Shown piece by piece: positions 62,130 to 64,000 of a stretch of DNA of 64,000 nt; position 1 is the first letter of the stretch; each line of letters begins with the position of its first letter. Both the position numbers and the translations under genes were made by a program. The stretch comes from Synergistaceae bacterium (GTDB taxonomy: Bacteria; Synergistota; Synergistia; Synergistales; Aminobacteriaceae), in assembly GCA_017540085.1 (NCBI GenBank), contig JAFYBQ010000013.1, forward strand, positions 1 through 64,000, written 5' to 3'. The notes under the pieces were generated by a model, which did not search any database, was not told the DNA's origin, and saw only the letters and a list, made by a program, of their open reading frames with translations.

Positions 62130-62147
62130 CGCTTTCAGGGAAACGGA

Positions 62148-62182
62148 ATGCCCTCGGAGAAATTTCCGGGGGCGTTTTTTGT
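62148..62182 (+). terminator. Terminator after the pilus operon
   Basis: GCCCTCGG pairs with CCGGGGGC and is followed by six T residues. Confidence 0.9.
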
Positions 62183-62225
62183 GCCGGGTGTTAAAGTATA
62201 ATTAGCCCGGAAGGAGTGAAGACAC

Positions 62226-62345
62226 ATGAGGGAACGCGGAGGCTTCAAAGCGTACAAAGGTGGCGCGGAAATATGGAGGCATTCGGGGAAAGACATACCG
62301 CCGGGGACTTTGCGTAAAATATTCAGGGAGGCAGGAATAAAATGA
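62226..62345 (+). pseudogene. HicA-type toxin remnant with internal deletion
   Basis: A 39-codon frame ends HSGKDIPPGTLRKIFREAGIK, the conserved C-terminal end of HicA double-stranded-RNA-binding-like toxins. The N-terminal helix and the catalytic GSHH-type histidine segment are missing or altered (YKGGAEIWRHSG). The full family length is about 60. It overlaps the following HicB start (ATGA), as in intact pairs. This is therefore a decayed toxin gene. Confidence 0.75.
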
Positions 62346-62619
62346 AATACGAATATCCGGCAGTAATAAGTTATGATTTCAACGATAAAATATACTACGT
62401 TGATTTTCCCGGCATGAGCAACTGTTTCACGGACGGAGAGACTCTGCGCGAGGCTCTCGATAACGCCGAAGTGTATTGAACCTTATGCTTCTTAACGCGG
62501 AAAAACGCGGGCTTGATATTCCTGAAGCCGCAAAAATTGAGGATATACAGCTCAGAGCCGGAGAAATTATAGCTATGGTGAAAGCAGACACGGAATTATA
62601 TTCCCAAATAGCAGTGTAA
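62342..62619 (+). pseudogene. HicB-type antitoxin with frameshift
   Basis: The first 45 codons read MKYEYPAVISYDFNDKIYYV, then DFPGMSNCFTDGETLREALDNAEV, typical of HicB, then a TGA at 62477-62479. The continuation is in another frame, LMLLNAEKRGLDIPEAAKI and on to TAA at 62617-62619. A one- or two-base change near 62472-62480 broke the gene. Together with the truncated toxin it shows a toxin-antitoxin pair at a late stage of decay. Confidence 0.8.
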
Positions 62620-62633
62620 AAGGACGTGGAAAA

Positions 62634-63749
62634 ATGGCAATCGTACAAATAGTGCAGTGGGACGACAGCATAAACTCAAACGATGTACTAGCGTGGCGGT
62701 ATGTCGACAAAAAAAACCCCGCAAAAAGTGATGAGTTAGGCAACTGGACTCAGCTCGTTGTGCGCGAGACTCAAGAGGCGATACTCTTCAGGGACGGCCA
62801 GGCGTTAGACCTGTTCGGCGCGGGGCGGCATACCCTCTCAACAAGCAACATACCCATGCTGGGACGGCTCATCAATCTTGCTACAGGCGGTGAGAGTGCG
62901 TTCAAGGCGGCCGTGTGGTTCGTCAACAAAGTCGACATCCCCGACATAAAATGGGGGACTCAGAATCCCATCATGCTCAAAGATCCCGAGTACCAGATTC
63001 CCATATACGTTCGTGCGTTCGGGCAGTTCGGGATTCGCGTGGACAACAGCCGGCAGTTTGTGCTGAAACTTTCGGGGAACAAGTCATCAATCACACGCAA
63101 TGAAGTCGCAGAATACTTCAAGGGCCTTATACTTTCTCGAATGGGCGACATGATAGCGACATACATAGCCCACAAGAAGATTAACATTTTCGAGATTTCC
63201 GCATATCTTGATGACATGTCAAGAGAAGCTGTTGACAGAATCCGCCCGGAATTGTCGCTTTATGGGATTGAGCCGCTTAATTTCTATTTCGGCTCGGTGA
63301 ATGTTGCGGACGATGACGAGGCCATGAAGAAGCTGAAATCGGCAATGGCTGAACGAGCAAGCATGAATGTTATGGGAACGAGCTACCAGCAGAAACGCTC
63401 CTTTGACGTGATGGAGTCAGCCGCGAAAAACGAGGGCGGCGGCTCACTCATGGGCGCGGGAATGGGACTCGGCGCGGGCATGGGCATGGGCGGCGCGTTC
63501 GGACAAATGGCGGCTCAAATGGGACAGTACATCAATCCGAATAACCCGGCTCCGGCTCCGAATCCGTCAGCACCTTCAGCGGCTCCAACGGCGAATCCTT
63601 CAGGGGCGGTATGCCCTTCATGCGGTCAGGGAGTCCCTGCGGGCGCAAAATTCTGCATGAACTGCGGGGCTAAACTCGTCTGCACAAACTGCGGGAATCC
63701 ATTAGTCCCCGGCGCGAAATTCTGCCCTAATTGTGGCCAAAAGATATAG
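62634..63749 (+). CDS. SPFH/Band 7 domain protein with C-terminal zinc ribbons (YdjI-like)
   Basis: A 371-residue protein: an SPFH domain (1-220, starting MAIVQIVQWDDSI and including RETQEAILFRDGQALDLFGAGRHTLSTSNIP), a glycine/methionine-rich linker and a proline/alanine linker, and two CxxC zinc ribbon units (CPSCGQ..CMNCG, CTNCG..CPNCG). Related proteins (YdjI) assemble on membranes and are linked to phage-shock-like stress responses. GGACGTGGAAA precedes the ATG. It is followed by a small membrane protein gene. Confidence 0.92.
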   Translation: MAIVQIVQWDDSINSNDVLAWRYVDKKNPAKSDELGNWTQLVVRETQEAILFRDGQALDLFGAGRHTLSTSNIPMLGRLINLATGGESAFKAAVWFVNKVDIPDIKWGTQNPIMLKDPEYQIPIYVRAFGQFGIRVDNSRQFVLKLSGNKSSITRNEVAEYFKGLILSRMGDMIATYIAHKKINIFEISAYLDDMSREAVDRIRPELSLYGIEPLNFYFGSVNVADDDEAMKKLKSAMAERASMNVMGTSYQQKRSFDVMESAAKNEGGGSLMGAGMGLGAGMGMGGAFGQMAAQMGQYINPNNPAPAPNPSAPSAAPTANPSGAVCPSCGQGVPAGAKFCMNCGAKLVCTNCGNPLVPGAKFCPNCGQKI

Positions 63750-63765
63750 AGGAGTGATTGTTACG

Positions 63766-64000
63766 ATGGGAAAATTCTTCAGCAAGATTCGCCAGGTCAT
63801 GAATATATTTCTGATTATGGCGTTAATCGGAGTCGCGGCGGCCTTCTTTGCGTACTACCTTACGACCCCGGAGCAGCGCGGGCAAACGTTTTGGATCTCT
63901 GCGGGATTCTTGCTCTTTGCGCTTGTTCTTGAGACGTTAATTTTTGCGGGAATAGCTTGGCGGGGCAACAATGGGAAAAATGTCCCCGTGAGTTTCTCGA
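63766..64000 (+). CDS. Partial membrane protein, cut by the window end
   Basis: The frame starts at the ATG at 63766 (GAGGAGTG upstream) with MGKFFSKIRQVMNIFLIMALIGVAAAFFAYYL, then a second hydrophobic helix WISAGFLLFALVLETLIFAGIAW. It continues beyond the window. No family recognised. The position 17 bases after the SPFH gene suggests that it acts with it at the membrane. Confidence 0.75.
   Translation, partial: MGKFFSKIRQVMNIFLIMALIGVAAAFFAYYLTTPEQRGQTFWISAGFLLFALVLETLIFAGIAWRGNNGKNVPVSFS

Noticed and set aside
1-64000. CRISPR array
   Set aside because: No regularly spaced direct repeats were seen anywhere in the window.
1-64000. Abundance of GAGTC/GACTC
   Set aside because: It is common, but most copies fit a preference for GGA-CTC and GAG-TCx codon pairs. 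I could not separate this from codon usage by eye.

Overview
This 64 kb window comes from a bacterial chromosome, most likely an uncultured or host-associated member of the Synergistota. The evidence is the style of the partial 16S rRNA, a diderm-type gene set with signal peptides and lipoproteins, and strictly anaerobic functions: a [FeFe]-hydrogenase maturase, rubrerythrin, a flavodiiron protein and an oxaloacetate-decarboxylase-type carboxyltransferase. The taxonomic call is an inference made without any database search.

Layout. 1-1.5 kb: the 5' half of a 16S rRNA gene on the minus strand, its strong promoter, and a decayed gene. 1.5-7.8 kb: a tight minus-strand operon (carboxyltransferase, PhoH-like ATPase, 7TM-HD protein, ybeY, CorC-type protein). 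7.9-16.8 kb: a GGDEF protein, a dicarboxylate-type symporter, and a LysR-controlled cluster of exported alpha/beta hydrolases and aldo/keto reductases with two broken genes. 16.8-27.9 kb: minus-strand housekeeping genes (FtsB/DivIC-like, argS, a secreted protein of unknown role, secA), a tRNA(CAU), an EcoRI-type adenine methylase, malQ and a degenerate amidohydrolase. 28-31.7 kb: an M15 peptidase, two tandem TM1266-like regulators, hydE, rubrerythrin and an intact PIN toxin-antitoxin pair. 31.7-45 kb: an M20 peptidase carrying an inserted repeat, a CDF transporter, a hydrolase, a radical SAM protein, the ACT/UPF0210 pair, Rrf2 and MerR regulators, a Bax-inhibitor-like protein, greA-hemB and a ferredoxin-type aldo/keto reductase. 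45-53.8 kb: a long plus-strand run (cyclophilin, hydroxyacid dehydrogenase, NAD(P)HX dehydratase, tsaE, tsaB, cvpA, mutS2, then flavodiiron protein and speE). 53.8-56.1 kb: a tnpB element next to a broken capsule-type glycosyltransferase. 56.1-64 kb: hisS, a type IV pilus cluster (PilB/GspE, PilT, PilC, prepilin), a wrecked hicAB pair, and an SPFH protein with zinc ribbons.

Two themes stand out. First, the chromosome is decaying in its accessory parts: seven loci are visibly broken by frameshift, internal deletion, stop codon or insertion. Second, the word CATGGCCG (or its complement) recurs about forty times across the window in both orientations and several reading frames, at a density comparable to known DNA-uptake sequences, and the same window carries type IV pilus motor genes. 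That makes an undescribed uptake or chromosome-organising signal the most interesting hypothesis here.
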